Positions 52,946 to 62,420 are shown, numbered from the stretch's first letter. The stretch is DNA of 64,000 bases from Oceanispirochaeta sp963676905 (GCA_963676905.2 CAXXVE010000001.1:3968001-4032000); one strand, 5' to 3'. A program made the numbers and translations. Notes: generated by a model from the letters alone, not told the origin.

Positions 52946-54736
52946 CTATCCCCGCATCTCCAGCCGGGGCATCCAGGACCTCAGCTTGTCCAGGCTGTCC
53001 TCAAGGCCTCCGGGCCTGCAGGAGAGGGGCCAGACCGAAGCAAACTGATCTGACAGTTTATTCAGCTCATCCTTAAGAGACTCCCTGTCCTCATTCCCCA
53101 TGGCTGTCCAGTCCGTTCCACCGGTTTGAAAAAGACTGCATGTCAGATTCACTGAAAACCGGCAGTGGCTGTGCATCAGCTCAAGCTCAGATCTGTAGGG
53201 ATAATCCCCTTCACGGGCAGCCTCGGCTATTAGTTCACCCGCCGTGATGACTAAATCAGAAGCCCTTCCGCATCCCCCTTTCCTGCAAGCCTCGTATTCC
53301 CCCCTGTAATAGGGATAAAAAGGATCCATCATAAGGTATGTGAAGATAGATCCATTGTGGAGGACATGGGGGCTTTCAAGGTAGAGGGAGGCAAGGATAC
53401 GGTGGGCCCGGGCAGCGGGAATACTGCCGTAGATAAAAACCTCAAGGCCTTTCTCAGTTACGGACTCAGACATGGAACCAGACCCTCCCCAGGCGGCCTG
53501 GGATGCCATAAGAAATCCCGGCCAGCTTGCTACAGGCTGGTTCCAGTGACCGTTGTCCCCCCAGTCTGTGACCATAAAGCCGGAGGCTCCATTTTTCTCT
53601 GCCCAGAAGGCTCCGTTTCTAATATTTTCAAAAGCCCCTTCCCAGCGTGCCGCGGGTGTGTTCCAGGAGGAGGTTCCCGTACAAACATAGAAATCAAGCC
53701 CCGAACCCTTCAGAACCGCAGTCTCCTTTTCAAAGGGATGATCCGGTTCATAACCCCAGTTGACCACGGTGACATTGCCGGCAAGCGAGGGAAGCAGCTC
53801 AGGGTAGTTAAGAATAATATCAGCCCATATCTGAACATAAAATCCTCTTCCTTCAACTTCATTTATAAGCTGGTTTACAAAATCAAGGTAGACAGCTCCT
53901 GTCCCCTCCTCCTCTGCGCGCATGCGGCTGCGGCCCTTTCCGAGATCAAAGGTCTCATCGCACCCTATATTGAAGCGGCGGCTTGTAAAGTTGGGGAGCA
54001 GCTGATCGTAAAGCCCCCGGATAAACTCCATGGACTTTGATGTTCCCGGATAGAGGGTGGACGATTCAGGCCTGAATACGCCCCAGGAATCTTCAAATCC
54101 CTCAGGAGCCTCAGCCAGATCATGGTATTCCGGATGCTTCAGCCAGCGTTCCATATGACCGAAGGAGTTCTGATTGGGAACCACCACGATACCCCGTTCA
54201 CTGCAGAACTGATCAAGTTCCCGGATCTCTTCAGCAGTCAGAGGTGACGCATTGCGGCATGCCGTCTCATGTCCCCTGTAATCAAAGGTGTTTTCCATAT
54301 ACAGCTGCAGCTGATTGAATTTCAACAGTGTAAATTTACGGACCATCTGCTTCAGATAATCCATCTTGTAAACACGGTTTCTGCTTATATCAAGCATGAC
54401 CGCCCTGTTTTTAAATACAGGGGCATCCTCTATGCGGCAGCATTCCAGATTGAACCCCTGTGCTTTAAAAAGGAAAGACAGGGACAAAAGACCGTTAAAA
54501 ATGCCCTTTTCACCTTCAGCTGTAATTTTTATTCCCTCACCGGATATCTCAAGGATATAGGACTCTTCACCTTCCATTTGACCCGGTTCAGCGCGGCAGA
54601 AAGCAATACCCGGAACATCCGAACCCGCCATAGAGAGCACAGGATCTGAAAGAATGGCAGCCAGATCTTCACCGATGCGAAAACTGCCTGGAAAGTTATC
54701 ATATTTCCGGGGAGCCGGAATCATTATCTGTTTCAT
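52946..54736 (-). CDS. Glycoside hydrolase family 20 beta-N-acetylhexosaminidase, cytoplasmic
   Basis: A 596-residue enzyme without a signal peptide. The GH20 catalytic Asp-Glu pair is D260-E261 in FNIGCDETFD. The barrel starts NRAVMLDISRNRVYKMDYL, with FNQLQLYMENTFDYRG and the later VTVVNWGYEP and VTDWGDNGHWN. It removes terminal GlcNAc or GalNAc by substrate assistance. GGAGGA precedes the ATG. It is divergent from the ROK regulator and probably acts on oligosaccharides brought in by the ABC importer encoded beyond it. Confidence 0.88.
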   Translation of the reverse strand: MKQIMIPAPRKYDNFPGSFRIGEDLAAILSDPVLSMAGSDVPGIAFCRAEPGQMEGEESYILEISGEGIKITAEGEKGIFNGLLSLSFLFKAQGFNLECCRIEDAPVFKNRAVMLDISRNRVYKMDYLKQMVRKFTLLKFNQLQLYMENTFDYRGHETACRNASPLTAEEIRELDQFCSERGIVVVPNQNSFGHMERWLKHPEYHDLAEAPEGFEDSWGVFRPESSTLYPGTSKSMEFIRGLYDQLLPNFTSRRFNIGCDETFDLGKGRSRMRAEEEGTGAVYLDFVNQLINEVEGRGFYVQIWADIILNYPELLPSLAGNVTVVNWGYEPDHPFEKETAVLKGSGLDFYVCTGTSSWNTPAARWEGAFENIRNGAFWAEKNGASGFMVTDWGDNGHWNQPVASWPGFLMASQAAWGGSGSMSESVTEKGLEVFIYGSIPAARAHRILASLYLESPHVLHNGSIFTYLMMDPFYPYYRGEYEACRKGGCGRASDLVITAGELIAEAAREGDYPYRSELELMHSHCRFSVNLTCSLFQTGGTDWTAMGNEDRESLKDELNKLSDQFASVWPLSCRPGGLEDSLDKLRSWMPRLEMRG

Positions 54737-54763
54737 ATTTTCCTCCTTATTATAAAGACATTG

Positions 54764-54819
54764 AAAAATGTATACAGGGACGTTAAGACTTTACGTAAAC
54801 AATCCACCTGTACATTTTT
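54764..54819. promoter_or_regulatory. Inverted repeat upstream of the GH20 gene
   Basis: AAAAATGTA(TA)CAGG (54764-54778) and CCTGTACATTTTT (54807-54819) form an inverted repeat with a 28-bp spacer, close to the GH20 start. It is likely an operator or a loop-forming site for a sugar regulator. Confidence 0.4.
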
Positions 54820-54870
54820 CCTGATTCATCCTTTTAAACCACAGCAGACCTTATTTTTTTCAAATTTTTG

Positions 54871-54899
54871 TTGACTCCTGCTGATGCTCATGCAACAAT
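54871..54899 (+). promoter_or_regulatory. Promoter of the ROK regulator gene
   Basis: TTGACT (54871-54876), a 17-bp spacer and a weak -10 AACAAT (54894-54899). The inverted repeat at 54904-54931 sits directly on the expected start of transcription. Confidence 0.5.
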
Positions 54900-54903
54900 A
54901 GCA

Positions 54904-54931
54904 TTGGTTGGTTCATAAAGCAACTAACTAA
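54904..54931. promoter_or_regulatory. ROK-type operator
   Basis: TTGGTTGGTT (54904-54913), an 8-bp spacer, then AACTAACTAA (54922-54931). The arms match at 8 of 10 positions. TTAGTT/AACTAA-type repeats are typical of ROK (NagC/XylR) operators, and the position just after the promoter suggests autoregulation. Confidence 0.55.
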
Positions 54932-54952
54932 TTTTATTTCCCGGGGTTCCCC

Positions 54953-56128
54953 TTGAAGTTGAATGCTGTCCGAAGAAACAGAATAGTTAACACCTCCAGA
55001 ATCATTCGTGAAATCTGGACAACCCGTTCAATTTCAAGGGTAGACCTTTCCCGCAGACTGGACCTCAATAAGTCGACAGTTACGAACATCGTAAATAAAA
55101 TGCTTGAAAAGAACCTTGTACTGGAGACGACAGAGGGACCCTCTACCCCGCAGGGTGGAAGAAAGCCGGTACGCCTGGAGATAAACAGAAACTACGGATA
55201 TATTCTCGGATTTGAAATCCGTCCCGAGTCCTATACCGTCGTTGCCGTGGATATCCTCGGAGATATCCTCTTCTCCAGGACTGAGTCCATCTATATCAAT
55301 GCTAAAAACTTCAGTGACACCTTTTTCAAACTGCAGAAGGATCTTGAAGATGAACTGGCATGGATCGGACGCCCCCTGATCGGCATTGGAATTGGATGCT
55401 CGGGTATCATCGATGCCCCGAAAAGAATTATCCGGGCATCCATACCACTCAAATTCACAGAACCCTATGACCTTTATACAGAGATAGCCTGCCGGTCAAA
55501 AGTGCCGGTCTACGTGGATAATGACGCCAACTGCTGCGCCTGGGGAGAACTGACCTTCCACAGGACCCAGAATCTGCAGAACTTCCTGTTCTGCCTTATT
55601 GAGTTCAGAGACGTGGCAAAGTCCAAAACCCCCGAGCAGACAGCCATTGGTATGGGTATTTCAATAAACGGAAATGTCTACTACGGCCGTAACAGCTCAG
55701 CCGGTGAGTTCCGCTCCATACAGAGTTCCAGTGCAGGACTCCGGGGGCAGGTGTCCCTTGATAACAACAGAGAAAACTCAATCATGGAGGAGCCTGAGAT
55801 CATTGAGCACTTTATCCGTGAGCTTTCACAGCATCTGGCCCTCTTTGTAAATACTTTCAATCTCAGCCAGGTATTTATCGGTGGAGATCTGGGTCCCTAT
55901 ATGACAGAACGCTTCCGCACCGTTCTCAACGACGAGATCAGACGGAACTGGCCCTATGATGAGCAAGTGGACTGCGAAGTCCGCTTCTCTACACTGGGAG
56001 ATAAATCGGTAGCCTACGGCGCCGCAGGACTTGTTATGAACAGGATCTTTATCGATCTTGAAGTCCTGGAATCTGAGGATATGGAGCGTTTCGGCTCCCT
56101 CGAGCTTGTTGGGAATGACGCTGACTGA
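54953..56128 (+). CDS. ROK family transcriptional regulator
   Basis: A 391-residue protein. The N-terminal winged helix-turn-helix (about 15-70) has SRVDLSRRLDLNKSTVTNIVNKML. The ROK sugar-kinase-like domain (about 85-370) has GIGIGCSGIID and VDNDANCCAWGEL. The zinc-binding cysteine cluster usual in ROK proteins is missing: the SAGEFRS region lacks CxCGxxGC. A TTG start at 54953 is likely. It is placed to control the divergent GH20 gene and the downstream importer and beta-mannosidase genes. Confidence 0.9.
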   Translation: MKLNAVRRNRIVNTSRIIREIWTTRSISRVDLSRRLDLNKSTVTNIVNKMLEKNLVLETTEGPSTPQGGRKPVRLEINRNYGYILGFEIRPESYTVVAVDILGDILFSRTESIYINAKNFSDTFFKLQKDLEDELAWIGRPLIGIGIGCSGIIDAPKRIIRASIPLKFTEPYDLYTEIACRSKVPVYVDNDANCCAWGELTFHRTQNLQNFLFCLIEFRDVAKSKTPEQTAIGMGISINGNVYYGRNSSAGEFRSIQSSSAGLRGQVSLDNNRENSIMEEPEIIEHFIRELSQHLALFVNTFNLSQVFIGGDLGPYMTERFRTVLNDEIRRNWPYDEQVDCEVRFSTLGDKSVAYGAAGLVMNRIFIDLEVLESEDMERFGSLELVGNDAD

Positions 56129-56209
56129 CACTGATTTTTTTTCAGTATCGGTGAGTGATGATTCATAGAGTTCCGGTTCATTTGTTCCGGAAAAATTAAA
56201 TTGGAGTCC

Positions 56210-56228
56210 CGGCTGAAAAGGTCAGCCG
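56210..56228 (+). other. Leader hairpin before the sugar-binding protein gene
   Basis: CGGCTG (56210-56215) pairs with CAGCCG (56223-56228), loop AAAAGGT, ending 8 nt before AGGAGG. It may protect the 5' end or regulate translation. Confidence 0.35.
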
Positions 56229-56248
56229 TAATTTTTAGGAGGATTTTT

Positions 56249-57538
56249 ATGAAAAAAGCATTGGCTTTACTGTTAATGACCGCCCTTCTCACAACTGCAG
56301 TTTTTGCATCAGGAGGACAGGACAACGCATCAGGTGGAGGACCTGTTGTAGTTAAAACTATGGCTTACGGAGACAACTCCAATGCCGAAGGTATGAGCTG
56401 GGAACGTATTGTTGCCTACTTTATGGAAGAGAACCCCGATGTAGTTATCGACTATGAAATGCTCTACGACGAAGCATACCACCAGAAAGTAGTTGCCCGC
56501 CTGGCTTCAGGCGATGTTCCCCACATGGCTTACATGGGTGCTGATGCACGATGGGGTGCTCCCTGGAAGGAAGCCGGACAGCAGTGGGATCACAGAGATC
56601 TTCTGAAAGACAGCATGTATGACCTCAGCCTTATCCCCGCAATGGGACCCGCCGGCGAAATCTATGAGATTCCCCTTGGAACTTCCAACCTGACAACTGT
56701 TCTTTTTATGAACAAAGCGCTTGTTGAAGAACTTGGTTTCTCCGCACCCAAGACCTACGCTGACATCAAAGCCATGGTTCCCGCTGCCAAGGCTGCCGGC
56801 CTGGAAGTTGTTTCCATCGACGGTGCCGACGGATGGGCATGGGGTTCCTGTGTAATGTCTGCTCTCCACGCCAGAACTTCCGGAGACCCCAACTGGGTTC
56901 AGAAGGCAGTTGCCGGAGACGCAAAATTCACAGATCCTGAGTTTGTAGCAGCTCTTGAAATGATCGACATGATGGTAAAAGACGGTGTAATCGATCAGAA
57001 AGCTGTTCTTGTTGACTATGGAACAAACATCTCCAACTATAGCAACGGAAAAGCTCTGTTTATGGTACAGGGACAGTGGGCTGCAGGTGGAATCGAAAAT
57101 CCCGCAGTAGCTGACAACACAGTTATGATGGCATGGCCCGAAATGCCCGGTGAAAAAGCCGGTGGAGCCGGATCTGTCGGTGCAGCAATCCAGGTTGGTT
57201 ACGGTCTGACAAAGGCCGGAGCAGCTGATGAAGATGTTAAAGCCGCCGCCATGAGATTCCTCGATGTATTCTACAGCGAAGAGGAAACAACACAGAGACT
57301 GAGAGACGGTGCCATCGTGGCTCCCATCCTCAAAGGCTACCAGACACCCAACGATCTGCCCTCTATCATTGCTGAAAAGGTTAGATTCGCACAGTCTGTA
57401 GCTCTGCAGTCCGACGTAGTGGATGCCTTCCTCTCCGGAGCACCCAACGACACACTGAATGCAGGAATGCAGAAGATTGTTGCCGGTCAGTCAACTCCCG
57501 CTGAGATTGCAGCAGAAGTTGAAGGACTCCTCAGATAA
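56249..57538 (+). CDS. ABC transporter extracellular sugar-binding protein
   Basis: A 429-residue family 1 solute-binding protein. The signal peptide MKKALALLLMTALLTTAVFA is followed by SGGQDN, a junction common in spirochaete binding proteins. Mature-domain features include WERIVAYFMEENPDVVIDYE and YEIPLGTSNLTTVLFMNKAL. AGGAGG lies 6 nt before the ATG. It is the binding component for the two permeases that follow. The oligosaccharide is suggested, not shown, by the flanking GH20 and GH2 genes. Confidence 0.93.
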   Translation: MKKALALLLMTALLTTAVFASGGQDNASGGGPVVVKTMAYGDNSNAEGMSWERIVAYFMEENPDVVIDYEMLYDEAYHQKVVARLASGDVPHMAYMGADARWGAPWKEAGQQWDHRDLLKDSMYDLSLIPAMGPAGEIYEIPLGTSNLTTVLFMNKALVEELGFSAPKTYADIKAMVPAAKAAGLEVVSIDGADGWAWGSCVMSALHARTSGDPNWVQKAVAGDAKFTDPEFVAALEMIDMMVKDGVIDQKAVLVDYGTNISNYSNGKALFMVQGQWAAGGIENPAVADNTVMMAWPEMPGEKAGGAGSVGAAIQVGYGLTKAGAADEDVKAAAMRFLDVFYSEEETTQRLRDGAIVAPILKGYQTPNDLPSIIAEKVRFAQSVALQSDVVDAFLSGAPNDTLNAGMQKIVAGQSTPAEIAAEVEGLLR

Positions 57539-57568
57539 TAATCTGATCATAAGTTAAAAATTGTTATC

Positions 57569-57600
57569 CGAGGGAGGTACTCCGGTATCTCCCTCGTTTT
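57569..57600 (+). terminator. Intercistronic hairpin after the sugar-binding protein gene
   Basis: CGAGGGAG (57569-57576) pairs with CTCCCTCG (57589-57596), followed by TTTT. As in the TRAP operon, this would allow more binding protein than permease to be made. Confidence 0.7.
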
Positions 57601-57678
57601 AACACAGTATTAAAGAAAGGGGCTTTCGGCTGTTCGATACACGAAAGACCCGAAAGCTACTTTCAGGAGAATAATATT

Positions 57679-58593
57679 TTGAATAAACGAGATCAAAAAG
57701 AGCTTATGGTATTCCTGGGCATGATTGGTCCCGGACTTTTGGTGTACCTTTTTATAGTCGCCTATCCGATCCTCTACTCTGTCTGGCTCAGCCTCACAGA
57801 TTTTAACCCCAACAGCGGAGGCGACTGGTCCTTTGTCGGACTTCTGCAGTATAAGACCATGGTAGAGGACGCCAATTTCTGGCATGCCTTCAAGAACAAC
57901 ATGATTGTTGTTGGTGTTTCTGTTTTCGGACAGATCCCCATCGGCTTTGTTCTTGCCTATATTCTTTTCAGAAACAGGGTCAAAGGGGGCCATTTTTTTC
58001 AGGCCATGGTATTCCTGCCCCAGTTTCTATCCACAATTGTAATCGGTATCCTCTGGAAGAGGATGTTCGCTGCCGACGGTCCCGCATCAAGAATCATTCA
58101 GATTTTTTCAGGAGACCCCACACGGCAGTTCGACCTGATGCTGAAAGCAGACACGGTAATGTATCCCATTGGTTTTGCCCTTATATGGATGTATACCGGA
58201 TTTTATATGCTCATTTTCCTTGCCAACCTTCAGAAGATTGATAAAAGCATGGTAGAGGCAGCCAAAATTGACGGCGCTACAGAGCCCCAGATTTTCACAA
58301 GGGTGATCATGCCCCTGATGACGGGAGCCATCCTCGTTTCAGCCATACTTGCAATTGCGGGATCACTCAAGGGATTTGACCTGATCTTTGCCATGACAAC
58401 CCAGGGACTGCAGCGGAACAATGCCATGGTACTCCCGATTTTTATGTACCAGACAGCATTCCAGGACTACAGAAACCCTATGCGTTTTGCCTATGGATCT
58501 GCCATTTCCAACGCCATTGTATTAATCTCAATGGCCATGATCCTTGTGAGCAACTGGGTCGGTTCAAAATTCAATGCCGGGGAGGATTACTGA
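57679..58593 (+). CDS. ABC sugar transporter permease, MalF type
   Basis: A 304-residue protein with six hydrophobic helices. The ATPase-contact EAA loop is EAAKIDGATEPQIFTRVIMPLM. A TTG start is preceded by AGGAGA. It pairs with the next gene to form the membrane channel; the ATPase is not encoded in the window and is probably shared (MsmX type), as is common for this family. Confidence 0.92.
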   Translation: MNKRDQKELMVFLGMIGPGLLVYLFIVAYPILYSVWLSLTDFNPNSGGDWSFVGLLQYKTMVEDANFWHAFKNNMIVVGVSVFGQIPIGFVLAYILFRNRVKGGHFFQAMVFLPQFLSTIVIGILWKRMFAADGPASRIIQIFSGDPTRQFDLMLKADTVMYPIGFALIWMYTGFYMLIFLANLQKIDKSMVEAAKIDGATEPQIFTRVIMPLMTGAILVSAILAIAGSLKGFDLIFAMTTQGLQRNNAMVLPIFMYQTAFQDYRNPMRFAYGSAISNAIVLISMAMILVSNWVGSKFNAGEDY

Positions 58594-58594
58594 T

Positions 58595-59704
58595 ATGAGC
58601 AAAAGAGAAGTCAGTAGAAGCACATTAGGTTCCACAATAGGAACATCCCTCTCCTACTTGGTTTTTATCATCTGGACACTGATCACCATTGTTCCACTGA
58701 TCTGGATGCTTTATTCATCCTTTAAATCAAACGAGGAACTGACAAGGGATATCTATGCCCTGCCTCATGACCTTATGAACAATATGGATGATGAATACAC
58801 AGTCATTGCCCCCTCTTTGAATCTGGTGTACGACTACAACCCCAGAAAAGACAAGAGGGAGAGACTTATCATAGAATCCACTACAATTGCTCCGGGACGG
58901 AGGATGATGGTTCACTTTCTCCTGAAAGAGAATCTGCCCGAGGAAATAGCATCCAGGCAGCCTGGAGATACGGTTGTGATCGGAGAGCTTCCCCGGAAAC
59001 TCAGAAGGGACATCCACTGGAAGACGGTGTGGTTCAACTACCGCTCCGCCATTACAAGGGCAAAACTCGGGGGCAAGTTTATAAACTCCCTGATCTATGC
59101 CGGTGTATCGACCTTCCTTATCATCATTCTGGGGAGCATGATTGCCTTCGGCGTCAGCAAAATGCGCTTTAAAAAGCTGTCGGCCATTGTCATCGGACTT
59201 ATAGGCCTTGGATATCTTATAAGTATCAATTCGGTCATAATCCCCCTCTTTCTGATGCTCACCTCCGTGGGCCTGACAGATACCCATGTCGGGATAATTC
59301 TGGTCTACACAGCCTTTGGACTGCCCCTGGCTGTTATGCTCAGTTCCCAGTTTATGAGGGGTCTGCCAGGTTCTCTGATAGAGTCGGCCTACATCGATGG
59401 AGCCACAACCTTCAGAACCTTCTGGAGCATCATCCTTCCCATGACAGTGCCTGTTATTATTACGATAAGCATCTTGTCGGCCCTTGGAATATGGAATGAG
59501 TTCCTTCTGGTTCTGGTTCTTGCAAGTTCAGATGCCACAAAGAGTCTTCCCGTTGGAGTCTTCTCCTTCTCAAGCCTCACCAGTACTCAGCTGGGATGGC
59601 AGCTGGCAGCCCTTGTTATCGCCACAGCCCCCGCCATGGCGGTCTACTTCTCCTTTAACAAACAGATTACAAAAGGTGTTGTTGCCGGAGCGGTTAAGGG
59701 ATAA
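58595..59704 (+). CDS. ABC sugar transporter permease, MalG type, with enlarged periplasmic loop
   Basis: A 369-residue permease. One N-terminal helix (about 20-40) is followed by about 100 polar residues before the second helix at about 165, an insertion that makes the protein about 90 residues longer than usual MalG-type permeases. The EAA loop is ESAYIDGATTFRTFWSIILP. The ATG at 58595 is chosen over 58574 because GGGGAGG precedes it. It lies 1 bp after the partner permease. Confidence 0.92.
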   Translation: MSKREVSRSTLGSTIGTSLSYLVFIIWTLITIVPLIWMLYSSFKSNEELTRDIYALPHDLMNNMDDEYTVIAPSLNLVYDYNPRKDKRERLIIESTTIAPGRRMMVHFLLKENLPEEIASRQPGDTVVIGELPRKLRRDIHWKTVWFNYRSAITRAKLGGKFINSLIYAGVSTFLIIILGSMIAFGVSKMRFKKLSAIVIGLIGLGYLISINSVIIPLFLMLTSVGLTDTHVGIILVYTAFGLPLAVMLSSQFMRGLPGSLIESAYIDGATTFRTFWSIILPMTVPVIITISILSALGIWNEFLLVLVLASSDATKSLPVGVFSFSSLTSTQLGWQLAALVIATAPAMAVYFSFNKQITKGVVAGAVKG

Positions 59705-59725
59705 AATTACCTTTTCCGGATAGAT

Positions 59726-59760
59726 AAAAAGGTGCCGGTATCAACCGGTGCCTTTTTTTT
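59726..59760 (+). terminator. Terminator after the ABC permeases
   Basis: GGTGCCGGT (59731-59739) pairs with ACCGGTGCC (59744-59752) through seven Watson-Crick and two wobble pairs, followed by eight T residues. Confidence 0.85.
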
Positions 59761-59831
59761 GTATGGGTTTCCGACAATAGGCCCGTATTAAGAAAAGTCA
59801 GATTACAGAACTTTTCAACAGGAGATTATAA

Positions 59832-62252
59832 ATGAATAAAATAAACCTTGCAGGCAGATGGCTCCTGCAGTCTACAGACAATAAAATCAATACGACAATA
59901 GAGCTTCCCGGAGATATCTACACAGCCCTGATTTCGGCCGGAATAATCCCCCACCCCTATAAGGGAAGAAACGAACTTGAGACCCAATGGGTCCACCAGC
60001 TTGACTGGATTCTGGAGAAGCAGTTTGATCTTGAAGAGATTCCAGCAGGAAATCTGAAATTCTTTCACGGAGAGGTGATAGACACAGCCGCACGGATTGA
60101 GGTGAACGGCACTGTCATCGGCAGCAGCGACAATATGTTCATCCCTGCCTGGGTCGACCTGAAGGATCTTTTGAAGACGGGAAGCAACAGCATCAGAGTG
60201 TTTATCGACTCCGCTGAAAAAACAGCACTTGCAAGGGCGGCCGAGTCACCCTACCCTGTACCAGCCACCCCGGCGCCTGTATTCTCCCCCTCCCGGAACT
60301 TCCTTAGAAAGGTTCAGTGCCACGGAGGATGGGACTGGGGTCCCTGTATCATGACAGGAGGCATCTACAGAGCCGTGGAAATGGATTTCTCGGATCTCCT
60401 TGTTCACGACCTGAGCTACGACCTTTACAAAAAGAGTGAAACACTCTGGGAAGTCGCTGTCAGCTGCCGCGTTGTATCGGGAATGGATCAGACTCTGCCC
60501 CTGCAGATCACCCTGGCCGGTGCAGAGCTGAAGGAATCCATCTCCCTGCCCGCCGGCGAGTCCACACTCAACAGGACTCTTACAGTAGAGTCTCCCGAAC
60601 TCTGGTGGCCTAACGGCGAGGGCAAACAGACTCTCCATGTCATGAATATGGTCCTTGGAGACCGGAATGAGAATCTTAAAGTCGGATTCAGAACCATCGA
60701 AGTGGTTACAGATGAGGATGAGATCGGACTGTCCATGCTTTTTAAGGTCAATGGCAGGGAGATCTTTGCCAAGGGAGCCAACTGGATACCCACAGACGCC
60801 CTCCCATCACAGCAGGACGACAGAAAGACAAGACGCCTTCTTGAGGATGCGGCAAAGGTTCATATGAATATGATCCGCGTCTGGGGCGGCGGCCAGTACG
60901 AGAGCAGCCTGTTCTATGAAAGCTGTGATGAACTGGGACTCCTTGTATGGCAGGACTTTATGTTTGCCTGCTCTCTGTATCCCGCAGACCCCGTCTTCCT
61001 AGCCTCTGTAGACAGGGAAGTCCGCTGCCAGATTCCCCGCCTGAAACGGCATGCCAGCCTCGCAATTTTCTGCGGCAATAACGAGGATATCGGCTCCCTT
61101 ACATGGTATGAGGAGTCAAGAAAGAACAGAGACCGCTATCTGGTTGATTATGACCGCCTCAATGAGGGAGTTATCGGCAAAGCCGTAAAAGAGCTGGCTC
61201 CCTGCCATACATGGTGGCCCAGTTCGCCCTCGGGGGGAGAGGGAGACTACTCCGACTGCTGGCATGACGACAGCAGAGGGGACATGCACTACTGGTCTGT
61301 TTGGCACGAGGGCAAACCCTTTGAGGCATACTACGATGTTCTGCCCCGTTTCTGCAGCGAATTCGGATTTCAGTCTTTCCCGACATACAATATGGTCTGC
61401 GAATATGCCGATGAGGATATGCGCAATGTAACAAGCCCTGTAATGATGCACCACCAGAAAAACAACAGGGGAAACGAGATTATCATATCCACCCTGAGCC
61501 GCTACTTCCGGTTTCCTGAGAACTTCAAGGACTTTCTCTATTTAAGCCAGGTGCAGCAGGCCTGGGCCATCGGTACCGCCGTTGAATACTGGAGGGGGAA
61601 TCGTCCCCACTGCATGGGGGCTCTCTACTGGCAGCTGAATGACAACTGGCCGGTAGCCTCATGGGCTTCCATTGACTACTCGGGTACATGGAAGGTCCTC
61701 CACTACGAGGCGGCCCGCTTCTTCAAGCCCCTCCTGCTGACAGCCTGGAGAAAGGATGGAAAACTGACAGCTGCCGCAGTCAACGACAGAGCTTTCGATG
61801 TAAAGGCAAAAGCCAGTCTGATCTTCAGGGATTTCAGCGGCAGGGCCCTGAGAACCATCGAAAAAGAGCTGATCCTGAAGGCGGGGAGCTCCATCCGGTT
61901 CTACACAGAGGATCTTGAGGATGAGAAGACCCGTCAGAACTCCTATCTCGAGCTAGTACTGGATGCTGAAGGCGAGATCAGCAGAGAGTGCTTCTTCCTC
62001 GATGTGCCCCGGATGTGCTCACTTGAAGAGACCGATATCCGGATGAGCATCAAGGGTAGCGGCAGGGAGCGGCAGATTATTCTGGAGAGCAGCAAACCGG
62101 CATTCTTTGTCTACCTCAGAGGACAGACAGGGGATATCTTCTCGGATAACGGATTCTATCTGCCTGCCGGAGAGAGAAAGGTAATTGACTTTACACCGGC
62201 TGATGAGAACAGTGCGGAAGTCGCAGTAAGTCATCTGCGCGGAACCTATTAG
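59832..62252 (+). CDS. Glycoside hydrolase family 2 beta-mannosidase
   Basis: An 806-residue cytoplasmic enzyme without a signal peptide. It starts INLAGRWLLQSTDN and has the jelly-roll, immunoglobulin-like and barrel domains of GH2 mannosidases. The likely acid/base is Glu418 in CGNNEDIG and the nucleophile Glu510 in CSEFGFQSF. GNWIPTDALP- and RVWGGGQYE-type motifs (GANWIPTDALPS, MIRVWGGGQYES) support beta-mannosidase. AGGAG precedes the ATG. It probably acts after the importer, together with the GH20 enzyme. Confidence 0.93.
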   Translation: MNKINLAGRWLLQSTDNKINTTIELPGDIYTALISAGIIPHPYKGRNELETQWVHQLDWILEKQFDLEEIPAGNLKFFHGEVIDTAARIEVNGTVIGSSDNMFIPAWVDLKDLLKTGSNSIRVFIDSAEKTALARAAESPYPVPATPAPVFSPSRNFLRKVQCHGGWDWGPCIMTGGIYRAVEMDFSDLLVHDLSYDLYKKSETLWEVAVSCRVVSGMDQTLPLQITLAGAELKESISLPAGESTLNRTLTVESPELWWPNGEGKQTLHVMNMVLGDRNENLKVGFRTIEVVTDEDEIGLSMLFKVNGREIFAKGANWIPTDALPSQQDDRKTRRLLEDAAKVHMNMIRVWGGGQYESSLFYESCDELGLLVWQDFMFACSLYPADPVFLASVDREVRCQIPRLKRHASLAIFCGNNEDIGSLTWYEESRKNRDRYLVDYDRLNEGVIGKAVKELAPCHTWWPSSPSGGEGDYSDCWHDDSRGDMHYWSVWHEGKPFEAYYDVLPRFCSEFGFQSFPTYNMVCEYADEDMRNVTSPVMMHHQKNNRGNEIIISTLSRYFRFPENFKDFLYLSQVQQAWAIGTAVEYWRGNRPHCMGALYWQLNDNWPVASWASIDYSGTWKVLHYEAARFFKPLLLTAWRKDGKLTAAAVNDRAFDVKAKASLIFRDFSGRALRTIEKELILKAGSSIRFYTEDLEDEKTRQNSYLELVLDAEGEISRECFFLDVPRMCSLEETDIRMSIKGSGRERQIILESSKPAFFVYLRGQTGDIFSDNGFYLPAGERKVIDFTPADENSAEVAVSHLRGTY

Positions 62253-62273
62253 TCTGCAGAGCCTCTGACGGGA

Positions 62274-62298
62274 GGGGGCCTGCTTCGGCAGCGCCCCC
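62274..62298 (+). terminator. Strong UUCG-capped hairpin after the beta-mannosidase gene
   Basis: GGGGGCCTGC (62274-62283), tetraloop TTCG, then GCAGCGCCCCC (62288-62298) with one bulged C. It is very stable, but only CTTT follows; a T-run occurs later near 62349. It may mark the 3' end of the operon mRNA. Confidence 0.55.
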
Positions 62299-62420
62299 TG
62301 CTCCCCTTTCCAGACGGAGTCCGGAGAGAGGAGGAGATGGCATACTTGGTTTTTTTGTTTATTTCAGCCCCTCAATGAACTATGATTTAGATAAAGATCA
62401 TTGATTCCGGGAGTTAGAAT

